From an uncultured Devosia sp. (GTDB taxonomy: Bacteria; Pseudomonadota; Alphaproteobacteria; Rhizobiales; Devosiaceae), in contig NZ_CAMLHM010000061.1 of assembly GCF_946479885.1 (NCBI RefSeq), forward strand, positions 1 to 21,297: a stretch of 21,297 nucleotides of DNA. Reading direction: 5' to 3'. The notes beneath the pieces were generated by a model. The model did no database searches. It saw nothing but the letters and a program-made list of their open reading frames with translations, and was not told where the DNA came from. The translations under genes and the position numbers were made by a program. Below, in pieces: positions 6,684 to 13,484 of the stretch. Position 1 is the stretch's first letter, and each line of letters starts with the position of its first letter.

Positions 6684-7082
6684 TCAGTTCGCCGGCGGCT
6701 GGGCCATCAGTTCCCAGACATTGCCTTCGCTGTCTTCGAAATAGGCGGAATAGCCCCATTCCGATTGCGTGCCCGCCGTGATGATGGCGCCACCGGCGGC
6801 GAGCACCTTGCGCAGGATGTCGTCGACCTCTGATGGGCTCGACGCCTGGTGGCTCAGGACAAAGCCGGGCGTGCCGGCGATGGCGACATCCTTGCCGGCC
6901 GTCTGGGCGATCTGGTCGCGGGGGAACAGCACGAAGGAGAAGTCGTTGGGGAAGAAGAAGGCCACATGGTCCTCCCCTGCCCCGATCTGCTCGTCCGCGA
7001 TGTCGAACAGCGCCCGATAGAAGGCGAAGGCGCGCTCCAGGTCGTCGACGCCGATGGTGATGATGGAAATCGACGGCTTCAC
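6684..7082 (-). CDS. VOC superfamily (glyoxalase/bleomycin-resistance fold) protein
   Basis: 132 residues from ATG 7082. The N-terminus (SISIITIGVDDLERAFAFYR) is the first beta-alpha unit of a VOC module. The second module ends with YSAYFEDSEGNVWELMAQP, where the Glu after W is the usual metal ligand position. One pair of modules fits the size. The metal and substrate are not predictable. It is the first gene of an operon with the GNAT enzyme downstream. Upstream lies a palindromic repeat element rather than a clear promoter. Confidence 0.88.
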   Translation of the reverse strand: MKPSISIITIGVDDLERAFAFYRALFDIADEQIGAGEDHVAFFFPNDFSFVLFPRDQIAQTAGKDVAIAGTPGFVLSHQASSPSEVDDILRKVLAAGGAIITAGTQSEWGYSAYFEDSEGNVWELMAQPPAN

Positions 7083-7116
7083 GGCGCGGCTCCTTTTTGC
7101 GTTTTTTGTTACCCTA

Positions 7117-7203
7117 CCACCGCGTCATTCCCGCGAAAGCGGGAATCCATTCTTGACGCCCCATGGAAGGGAGATTCCAGCCTTCACGGGAATGACGCGG
7201 TGG
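7117..7203. repeat. REP/MITE-like palindromic element
   Basis: Perfect 17-bp inverted ends, CCACCGCGTCATTCCCG at 7117-7133 and its complement at 7187-7203. Nested in the left end is an 8-bp hairpin ATTCCCGC-GAAA-GCGGGAAT (7127-7146) with a GAAA tetraloop. Elements with this CGTCATTCCCGCGAAAGCGGGAATCC core are remembered as common dispersed repeats of proteobacteria. It sits between the Sco gene stop and the VOC gene start, both on the minus strand. No transposase is present. Confidence 0.8.
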
Positions 7204-7221
7204 ACTGAGACGATCAGGTCG

Positions 7222-7815
7222 TCACGACTTGCCGAGCAGGTTGCGCAGCTTGCCCAGGGCCGTGGCCTGATCCTCGCGATAGGCGATGGTGCCCTGGAAC
7301 TCGCCCTTGGCATCGAGCAGGAAGACCGATGCGGTGTGGTCCATGGTGTAGTCGTCGCCCTCGAGCGGGACGCGCTTGTAGTAGACGCCCCAGGCCGTGG
7401 CGATCTTGTCGATCTCCTCGGACGTGCCGGTAATGCCGGTGATGCGGTCGCTGACCCAGCTCACGTAGTCGCCCAGCACGGCCGGCGTATCGCGTTCCGG
7501 ATCGATGCTGACGAAATAGGCGCGGAGGTCCTTGCCCTCATCGCCAAGGGCTTCGAACCAGGCCGACATTTCAGCCATGGTGGTCGGGCAGACCTCGGGG
7601 CAATGGGTAAAGCCAAAGAACAGGGCCGAGGGGTGGCCGGCGAACACGGTCTGGTCCACCGGCTTGCCGTTCTGGTCGACGAGGCTATAGCTGCCCTTGC
7701 CGAAGCTGGACGCGACGGACTGCTGCTGGCGCAGGATCAGGCCGCCGCCGGCCCCAAGGGCGACGACGGCGACCAGGATCCACAACCAGACCCTAACGGT
7801 TCTGATCCTGGCCAT
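7222..7815 (-). CDS. Sco family copper chaperone/thioredoxin-like protein (SCO1/SenC)
   Basis: 197 residues from ATG 7815. An N-terminal membrane anchor lies at about residues 9-28 (VWLWILVAVVALGAGGGLIL), then a periplasmic thioredoxin-fold domain. The copper ligands are the CxxxC pair Cys72 and Cys76 (HCPEVCPTT) and His160 (DYTMDHTA), all present. Length is typical. Sco proteins deliver copper to, or reduce, the CuA site of cytochrome c oxidase subunit II. The start overlaps the stop of the PCuAC gene by one base (TGATG), so translation is coupled. The pairing of Sco and PCuAC is a standard CuA-assembly arrangement. No oxidase genes are within the window. Confidence 0.95.
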   Translation of the reverse strand: MARIRTVRVWLWILVAVVALGAGGGLILRQQQSVASSFGKGSYSLVDQNGKPVDQTVFAGHPSALFFGFTHCPEVCPTTMAEMSAWFEALGDEGKDLRAYFVSIDPERDTPAVLGDYVSWVSDRITGITGTSEEIDKIATAWGVYYKRVPLEGDDYTMDHTASVFLLDAKGEFQGTIAYREDQATALGKLRNLLGKS

Positions 7816-8300
7816 CAGTGTGCGTGCTCACCGGCCGGCGCCGCATCGGCAGCGGCATCGAGCACCGGCAGCGCCAGTTCCACGGTCCCGGCCTTTTCGA
7901 ACACCAGCGTCACCGGCACGGTCTCGCCTTCGACAAAGGCCTGCTTGAGGCCCATGAACATCAGGTGGAAACCACCGGGCGCGAGCACGACCGTCTGGCC
8001 GGCCGGCAGCTCAAGGCCGTCGGCGAGGTGACGCATCTTCATCACTTCGCCTTCCATTGCCATTTCGTGGATCTGCACGTCGGCGGCAGCCGGCGAGCTG
8101 GCCGAGATCAGACGATCAGCCTCGGGCCCCTCGTTTTCGATGGTGAGAAAACCACCGCCCACCGGGGCGTTGGGCAGGGTGGCACGGGTAAAGGGCAGCG
8201 AGATGTTGATGGCACCCAGATGGGTGACGCCGTTATGGGCGAAAGCGGGGGTGACGACGAGAATGGCGGCCGCAAGGGCGGCGCGAAGCAGGCGGATCAT
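7815..8300 (-). CDS. PCuAC-family periplasmic copper chaperone
   Basis: 161 residues. The start at ATG 8300 gives a proper signal peptide (MIRLLRAALAAAILVVTPAFA) with GGAA-type ribosome binding sequence nearby. The longer open frame upstream overlaps the previous gene and is not needed. Copper-binding residues follow the family pattern: His78 and Met80, Met89, His112 and Met114 (VQIHEM, MKM, GFHLMF). The C-terminus is His-containing (AGEHAH), which may add metal binding. The established role is Cu(I) carriage in the periplasm to Sco and the CuA centre. It lies between a small exported protein gene and sco in one operon. Confidence 0.94.
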   Translation of the reverse strand: MIRLLRAALAAAILVVTPAFAHNGVTHLGAINISLPFTRATLPNAPVGGGFLTIENEGPEADRLISASSPAAADVQIHEMAMEGEVMKMRHLADGLELPAGQTVVLAPGGFHLMFMGLKQAFVEGETVPVTLVFEKAGTVELALPVLDAAADAAPAGEHAH

Positions 8301-8352
8301 GATGATATTCCGGTTTGTGAAATGGTCTGGGGCGGCCCGAGGGCCAGCAGGC

Positions 8353-8733
8353 TCAGACCGAAACCGGAGGGGCGCGGGGACCGGCAGGCGGCGCGATGGC
8401 CCTTGGCATTGCCACAGGCGGCGTCGCCAGGCGCGGCGCGGCCAGGGCGACGTCATGGCGAACCGCCAGCGCATCGAGGACCGGCAGCGCGAGTTCGGCC
8501 TTGCCGACACCGGTCGCCGGACATTTGGCGATTGGGGTGTCGCGGTCCTCGCCGTCGACACCGGCAGGCGTGCACAGCACCCAGCTGGTCTGGGTCGTGG
8601 CGTAGCCCAGCTCCGCGAAGGCGAGCTGGCTGGCCCGGGCCTGGTGCAGGGGCGCCAGCACCGTCAGCAGATAGATCGCCAGCACGGCCAAAGCCGTCCC
8701 GATCTCCCTGCCGATGCTGCGCGTGGTGCTCAT
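8353..8733 (-). CDS. Small exported protein with two cysteines, DUF2946-like, start of copper operon
   Basis: 126 residues from ATG 8733. The hydrophobic segment at residues 12-28 (GTALAVLAIYLLTVLAP) is a signal peptide or anchor. Two cysteines (Cys54 in SWVLCT and Cys71 in AKCPATG) and a Pro/Ala-rich C-terminus ending PPAGPRAPPVSV recall DUF2946-type small exported proteins that accompany copper genes. The family label is tentative. It lies 52 bases upstream of the PCuAC gene on the same strand, so it is probably its operon partner. Residues 80-88 (ELALPVLDA) are identical to residues 141-149 of the PCuAC protein, with nearly identical DNA. The ribosome binding site is weak. Confidence 0.7.
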   Translation of the reverse strand: MSTTRSIGREIGTALAVLAIYLLTVLAPLHQARASQLAFAELGYATTQTSWVLCTPAGVDGEDRDTPIAKCPATGVGKAELALPVLDALAVRHDVALAAPRLATPPVAMPRAIAPPAGPRAPPVSV

Positions 8734-8795
8734 GGGCTACTCATAGGATGCGCTGCAACGCAACGGAAGCGCCGAAGTGTCGCAAGCCGTGCCTC

Positions 8796-9707
8796 CTACA
8801 CCCGGGGCACGTAGGTCTCGTTGCAGAGGGCGATGAAGCTCTTCATTGCCGCCGAAAGCGGCGAGGTCTTGCGGCGGGCCACCAGCAGCTGTCGCAATGC
8901 CCAGGGTTCGGCCAGCGGGGCGCAGACCAGGTCGGTGCCAGCAAGCAGATGCAGGCTCGTCGAGCGCAGGAAGCCGATGCCGAAGCCGGCCTCGACCATG
9001 CGCACCAAGGCCGGAAAGCTCTCGACGCGGAGGTTTTCGACCAGCGGCTTGCCCGCCTTGCGGGCCGCCTCGCCGAGCAGGCGATCGAGCGAGCCGGCCT
9101 GATGGATGCCGACGATGCGATGATCGATCACGGTATCGAAGGCAATGTCCTTGCGCGGCTCGATGCGCTGGGCCAGCGGATGATCGGGCGGCGCCAGCAC
9201 CCAGACACGATCGTCCTCGAAGGGTTTGATCTCGAAACGGGTGAAGTCATAGTGGTCCGAGACGATGGCGATATCGGCCCTGCCCTCGTCGATCGCCAGC
9301 AGCGCCTTGGCGGCACCCATTTCCTGGATGTCGAGCGCGATGCCGCCATGCTTGGCCGCGTAGCGCGCCAGCAGCTCTGGCAAGCGGCCCGTCAATGCCG
9401 AACTGGTGCAGGCAAGGCGCAGGCTGCCGCGCAGGCCGCTGCCAAAATCGGCCATGACGGCATCGAGATCGGCAATGGCGCGCAGCACCGTGCGGCAGCC
9501 CTCGGCATAGGCTTCGCCGGCCGTCGTCAGCTTGACGCCATGGGCGGAGCGGTCGAACAGCACCACGCCCAGCCGGCTTTCGAGATCGGACACGCGGCGG
9601 CTGACCGCCGAGGAGGCGATGCCCTCACGCTCGGCAGCGCGGCCGATTGAGCCGGTTTCGGCCAGCAAAAGAATGAGCCGCGCCGTGACGCTGTCGAATG
9701 GTGCCAT
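8796..9707 (-). CDS. LysR-type transcriptional regulator
   Basis: 303 residues. ATG 9707 has GGGGAG about seven bases before it. An in-frame ATG eight codons upstream (9731) has no ribosome binding site. Residues 5-65 are the winged helix-turn-helix (LLAETGSIGRAAEREGIASS, then AVSRRVSDLESRLGVVLFDR), followed by the linker helix and a periplasmic-binding-protein-like effector domain (about 90-295). The effector is unknown. It follows the TauE/SafE permease gene by 35 bases on the same strand, so the two are probably co-transcribed and the regulator may control the permease. Its start codon lies in a 10-bp inverted repeat (9698-9731), which may affect translation or be an operator. Confidence 0.93.
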   Translation of the reverse strand: MAPFDSVTARLILLLAETGSIGRAAEREGIASSAVSRRVSDLESRLGVVLFDRSAHGVKLTTAGEAYAEGCRTVLRAIADLDAVMADFGSGLRGSLRLACTSSALTGRLPELLARYAAKHGGIALDIQEMGAAKALLAIDEGRADIAIVSDHYDFTRFEIKPFEDDRVWVLAPPDHPLAQRIEPRKDIAFDTVIDHRIVGIHQAGSLDRLLGEAARKAGKPLVENLRVESFPALVRMVEAGFGIGFLRSTSLHLLAGTDLVCAPLAEPWALRQLLVARRKTSPLSAAMKSFIALCNETYVPRV

Positions 9708-9731
9708 GTCGTCTCCCCGAAATGGCACCAT
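9698..9731 (-). promoter_or_regulatory. Inverted repeat over the LysR gene start, with ribosome binding site in the loop
   Basis: ATGGTGCCAT (9698-9707) and ATGGCACCAT (9722-9731) are perfect 10-bp complements separated by 14 bases. On the mRNA the stem would include the start codon and the loop would contain GGGGAG. It could lower translation, serve as a protein binding site, or be a small duplication, since both arms also read as near-direct copies. Confidence 0.5.
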
Positions 9732-9742
9732 ACTGATCGGCG

Positions 9743-10480
9743 TCAGATCAGCAAGGTCAGGCCGCGGACAAGATAGAAAATCCCGATGGCGGTGACGATC
9801 CACCGCGTCCAGGCCCGGAAATTGGCATCGGTCAGCCGCTGCAAGATCCAGTGCCCTGCGCTGGTGCCCAAAATGGCGAAGGGCGCCGCGAGCGCGATAG
9901 CGGCCCATTCAAGCGGCGCCAGCACCGTGGCGGCATTCCAGTAGAACACCACCTTGGCCGCGTGCGAGATCACCTGGGTGGCGGCCTTGGTGGCAATCAC
10001 CTTGCGCCGATCCATGGTGGTGCGGATGAAGAAAATGTCCACGGTCGGCCCCGATACGCCCACTGCCAGGTTGAGCCCGCCGCCCAGCAGGCCGCAGATG
10101 AAGGCGTGATGCGGCTTGCTGGCATCGAGCGCCAGCCAGGATTGCGGGATCCACACCAGGATGGGCAAGAGGCCAATGGCAATGCAGACCGTCGCCAGGT
10201 CGGGCGTGTAGCGGATGATGAAGAGTGCGATCCCGGCGACCACCAGGCCCAGGCAGATCATCCCCAGGATCCTCCAGTCGATAAACGCGCGGGAGAAGAA
10301 GGCGCGCGAACCATTGGCGATGATCTGGATGGCGCCCTGGACGGCAATGGCCGTGCCCACCGGGAGGATCATCAGCAGGACGCCCAGCAGCACCAGCCCG
10401 CCCGCCATGCCGAAGACGCCCGACAGGGTGGAGGTGAAAAACACCGCCACCAGCAGGGCGGCGCCGATCCAGATGCTCAT
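9743..10480 (-). CDS. TauE/SafE family membrane permease
   Basis: 245 residues from ATG 10480, with GGAG seven bases before it. Eight or so membrane segments fill the protein. The two repeated halves each begin with the family pattern: FFTSTLSGVFGMAGGLVLLG near the N-terminus and FICGLLGGGLNLAVGVSGPT in the middle. TauE/SafE proteins export sulfite, sulfoacetate or similar organic anions, or take up sulfur compounds; the substrate here is not determinable. Length is normal for the family. The LysR gene follows directly. Confidence 0.93.
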   Translation of the reverse strand: MSIWIGAALLVAVFFTSTLSGVFGMAGGLVLLGVLLMILPVGTAIAVQGAIQIIANGSRAFFSRAFIDWRILGMICLGLVVAGIALFIIRYTPDLATVCIAIGLLPILVWIPQSWLALDASKPHHAFICGLLGGGLNLAVGVSGPTVDIFFIRTTMDRRKVIATKAATQVISHAAKVVFYWNAATVLAPLEWAAIALAAPFAILGTSAGHWILQRLTDANFRAWTRWIVTAIGIFYLVRGLTLLI

Positions 10481-10571
10481 GGCTTGCTCCGTTGTCGCCC
10501 CACTTGTGCGCGCGAGCGCCTGGCAGGGCTAGGACGGATTGGGCAAGGCGGGATGCCGAAAGCGCCCGCGC

Positions 10572-11870
10572 CTATCGGGCAAGGCTGGGGAAATAGTCCT
10601 TGGCGGTCGGCGCCAGCAGCTCGGGAATATCCGCCAGCGGCACCGTCACCAGGTCGTCGGTGCAGGCAAAGATGACGTGCGGCAGGCCGACAAGGCTGAA
10701 GATGGCGGTATCACCAGGCCCGAAGCGCACGCCCAGATTGGTGGTGATGAGTTCGTCAACGCCGCACTCGGTGGCATAGGTGGGGTCCTGCGGGTGGTAG
10801 TTGGCCAGCACATAGTCGATCAGCGCCTGGCCGGGGGCCCAGTAGTATTCCTCGGGCGTCGCCAGCGCCGTCGCCGGATCGACCGTCGCCTCGTAATCGC
10901 CGATCTTGCCGGTGGCGGTCCAGTCCTTGAACACCCGGACCAGCGGCAGGTCCTTGCCGGTTTTCACGTCGATGATGAAGCTCTCGAAATGGTTGTTGGG
11001 ATGGGCGCCACCACACCAGGTGCTGCCCCCTTCGGTCCAGCCCATCACGGTGGGCGACAGATAGGCCACGGAGATGCTCTCGCCGTCATAGTCGCCCAGC
11101 GAGCCACCCTCCATGCTGACGTCGTAGCCGGAATAGCTGAGGCCGGGATAGGCGTTGTTGAGGCAGGAAAGCGCGGAGACATTGATGATGCCGTGGCGCT
11201 CGGCCAGCGCCCGGTTGGCCGCGTCGGGCGAGCTGCCATCGGCCAGAGCCACGATGCGGGGAAATTCGAAGATGGTGCGCGGGTCGCTGACGTAGCGGAA
11301 GCTTGAGCCGTCGAGTTGCTGAACCTCGCCCTCGTTCAGGGTCACATCCATCTTGGCGAAGTCATAGGGCGCGGTCGCCGCGGACAACTCGCCGTCATTG
11401 GCCCAGGTCTGCAGGAACACGCTGTCCGCCAGACCCATGGGCGAGATTTCGGTGCCTTCGGGAAGGGCCCGGCGGCCGATCTCGACGAGGTTCACGTCGA
11501 GCGCCTTGCCCGGCTTGCCCTCCGCCACCCAGGTGCCGCTGAGCACTTTGCCGTCGGCCGAGAAGTTCAGCGTCCAGCGACCGCCGATGGGCGGCTCGGT
11601 GATCATGCCGTCGTCGTCGAGCACGCAGGTCGCCTCGCTGCAGGGGGCTTCCTCGGCGAATGCGAAGCTGTCGACGCCATCCAGATTGTGCAGCGGGATG
11701 TCGCCGCCCAGGGCCATGTAGCTATAGCGCCCCTGCACCATGCCGACCGCGGGGTCGGTCAGCTCGACCAGGATGTCGTTGTCCCCCAGTGTGCCCCTAT
11801 AGGTCACCGCATCGAAGGCAAAGACGGGTGTGGTGGACAGCAGGACGGCAGCTAAGATGGCCAGGCGCAT
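10572..11870 (-). CDS. Secreted DUF3298-like protein, paralog B
   Basis: 432 residues from ATG 11870, with AGGGAG about ten bases before it. A signal peptide (MRLAILAAVLLSTTPVFAFD) is followed by an N-terminal beta-rich part (AVTYRGTLGDNDILVELTDP). The C-terminal half contains STWCGGAHPNNHFESF followed by IDVKTGKDLPLVRVF, then a GQALIDYVL helix and a final strand set ending LLAPTAKDYFPSLAR. The GGAHPN plus D.xTGK layout resembles DUF3298/RsiV-like periplasmic domains, from memory. Six cysteines are present and all match cysteines of the neighbouring paralog, so disulfides are likely. No enzyme motif was recognised. It lies 56 bases after paralog A in the same orientation and is probably in one operon with it. 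Confidence 0.88.
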   Translation of the reverse strand: MRLAILAAVLLSTTPVFAFDAVTYRGTLGDNDILVELTDPAVGMVQGRYSYMALGGDIPLHNLDGVDSFAFAEEAPCSEATCVLDDDGMITEPPIGGRWTLNFSADGKVLSGTWVAEGKPGKALDVNLVEIGRRALPEGTEISPMGLADSVFLQTWANDGELSAATAPYDFAKMDVTLNEGEVQQLDGSSFRYVSDPRTIFEFPRIVALADGSSPDAANRALAERHGIINVSALSCLNNAYPGLSYSGYDVSMEGGSLGDYDGESISVAYLSPTVMGWTEGGSTWCGGAHPNNHFESFIIDVKTGKDLPLVRVFKDWTATGKIGDYEATVDPATALATPEEYYWAPGQALIDYVLANYHPQDPTYATECGVDELITTNLGVRFGPGDTAIFSLVGLPHVIFACTDDLVTVPLADIPELLAPTAKDYFPSLAR

Positions 11871-11926
11871 GGAGTTTCTCCCTTTGCGCCTCATCTAGCA
11901 TGGCCAGCTGAACGCGTTCTGAACGC

Positions 11927-13231
11927 TCAATCCGCCAGCGAGGGGAAGTAGTTCTCCGTCGGGGCTTGGAGGTAGCCGCTGATCTCAAGCGCCGGCACGG
12001 CGAACAGGTCGCTGTTGCAGGCGCTGGACACGTGCGGGAAGCCCGACAGCACGAACATGATCTGATCGTCGGGCAGGACGCGGAAGGTCAGGTTGTCGGC
12101 GATGGCCTCGTCACTGGTGCAGGCCTCGAGCAATTCGGGCTCGTCGCCATAGAGCGCGGCCACGTCGGTGTGGGCCTTGACGTAGTCGATGAGTTCCTGG
12201 TCCGGACCCCAGCTGTAGCTGTCGGGATTGGCAGAGGCGATTTCGGCATCCACCGGTTCCATGCTGCCATATTCTCGCGCCACCCAGGCGGCGAAGATGT
12301 CGGCCTCGTCGATCTTCTCCCCGGTGCGGACGTCGTAGTTGTAGACGTTGTAGTGGTTGTAGGGATGGGCGCCCATGCAATAGGTGCTGCCCGCCTGCAC
12401 CCAGCTGATGAGGTTGATCGTCAGCGCGCTGACCGCGATGTTCTCCTGGTCGATCTCGGCCAGGTGGCCACCATAGCCATACATATTGTTGCTCTGGCCC
12501 CAGGCCGCGTAGCGGAAAGCCAGGCAATCGAGGGCGGAGAGGCTCAGCCGCTCCTGGAATTCGGCGAGCCGCGCATTGATGGCCGTCGTGTCGCCGCCAT
12601 CGGACAGCACGCCGACGCGCGGGAACGGGAACTTAGTGCGCGGATCGGTGGCGTAGAAATATTCCGAGCCATCCGCGGTCGTCTGCACCCCGCCCACCTC
12701 GTATTCGATGGCCATGAGCGCCGTTTCATAGGGCGCGGTCTCGGCGGTGAACGGCATGCTCCAATCAAAGCCCAGCATGGCCGAGCGGTCATGCAGGCCG
12801 AAGGGCGTCGGCTCGTCCGTGCCCAGTTCGCGACGGCCGATTTCGTAGATCTCGACATCCTCGACGATGGCCTTCTTGCTGTCGCTGGTGCGCGTGCCAT
12901 AGAGGGTGTGACCATCATCGGTGATGGTGAGCGCCCAGATCGCCGCCTGGGGCATCATGTCGGCGATGCCATCGGCATTGGGTACGCAATCGGTCTCGCC
13001 GCACGGCCCCTCTTCGGCCAGGTAGATCATGCCCTCCGGGCTTGCCGCCGGATCGAGCGGAATGTCGCCGCCCTGGTCGATATAGGCGAAGCGCCCGCCC
13101 ACCGGGCCGTCCGAGGGCTCGATGATCTCCACCACGATCTCCCGATCGCCCAGCGTGCCCTTGAAAGTCACGGCATCGGCAAAGGCGGGCGTGACGATGA
13201 CGCTGGCGAGAACGGCAAGGACAAGACGCAT
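11927..13231 (-). CDS. Secreted DUF3298-like protein, paralog A
   Basis: 434 residues. The start at ATG 13231 gives a good signal peptide (MRLVLAVLASVIVTPAFAD) and a GGGAG ribosome binding site; upstream codons in the same frame are not signal-like. The protein aligns with paralog B from end to end. Shared blocks include the start (VTFKGTLGDREIVVEI), GGDIPL, EIGRREL, the YATDPRTKFPFPRV segment, STYCMGAHPYNHYN followed by YDVRTGEKI, GPDQELIDYV, and the end YLQAPTENYFPSLAD. Six cysteines coincide with those of paralog B. This is a tandem duplication that has since diverged. Periplasmic or secreted location is expected. The exact function is unknown. Confidence 0.88.
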   Translation of the reverse strand: MRLVLAVLASVIVTPAFADAVTFKGTLGDREIVVEIIEPSDGPVGGRFAYIDQGGDIPLDPAASPEGMIYLAEEGPCGETDCVPNADGIADMMPQAAIWALTITDDGHTLYGTRTSDSKKAIVEDVEIYEIGRRELGTDEPTPFGLHDRSAMLGFDWSMPFTAETAPYETALMAIEYEVGGVQTTADGSEYFYATDPRTKFPFPRVGVLSDGGDTTAINARLAEFQERLSLSALDCLAFRYAAWGQSNNMYGYGGHLAEIDQENIAVSALTINLISWVQAGSTYCMGAHPYNHYNVYNYDVRTGEKIDEADIFAAWVAREYGSMEPVDAEIASANPDSYSWGPDQELIDYVKAHTDVAALYGDEPELLEACTSDEAIADNLTFRVLPDDQIMFVLSGFPHVSSACNSDLFAVPALEISGYLQAPTENYFPSLAD

Positions 13232-13311
13232 AGGTGAGCTCCCGGAATTGCCGGACGCTAGCACGACCCGCTGAACTCGTCCTGAATGATGAGGATGTGG
13301 GGCGGAGGTCT

Positions 13312-13470
13312 ATCAGTCGACACCCTCCCCCTTGCGGGGAGGGATCAAGGGTGGGGGGAAGTTTGGCCCTGACATCCGGGGGCCGGCGTCCCCCACCCCA
13401 GCTCTGCTACGGCCCTTTCGGGCCTAGCGGCGCTACCCTCCCCGCAAGGGGGAGGGTAGTTTCGACTGAT
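13312..13470. repeat. 159-bp MITE-like inverted-repeat element
   Basis: The ends ATCAGTCGA (13312-13320) and TCGACTGAT (13462-13470) are perfect complements. Adjacent inner arms ACCCTCCCCCTTGCGGGG and its complement extend the terminal repeat to more than 30 bp with a small offset. Inside, GGGTGGGGG-type and CCCCCACCC-type arms and a GGCCC-TTTC-GGGCC hairpin are nested. It has no coding capacity. It lies between the ABC exporter operon and the paralog pair, all on the minus strand, and could terminate or stabilise the exporter transcript. Confidence 0.75.
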
Positions 13471-13484
13471 GAGCCCGCGTCCGT

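Noticed and set aside
7818..9650. 610-codon plus-strand open frame
   Set aside because: It is antisense to the copper operon and LysR gene, all of which have recognisable domains. The translated product has no recognisable family.
9733..9751. CTGATC/GATCAG hairpin at the TauE/SafE stop codon
   Set aside because: The stop codon lies in the loop, there is no T tract, and the LysR gene starts soon after, so it is unlikely to be a terminator.
9708..9908. 67-codon upstream extension of the LysR gene
   Set aside because: It overlaps the end of the TauE/SafE gene and lacks a ribosome binding site. The helix-turn-helix domain begins at the chosen start.
10565..10580. GCCCG/CGGGC stem at the stop of paralog B
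   Set aside because: Five pairs that include the stop codon and no T tract. Not distinguishable from chance in GC-rich DNA.
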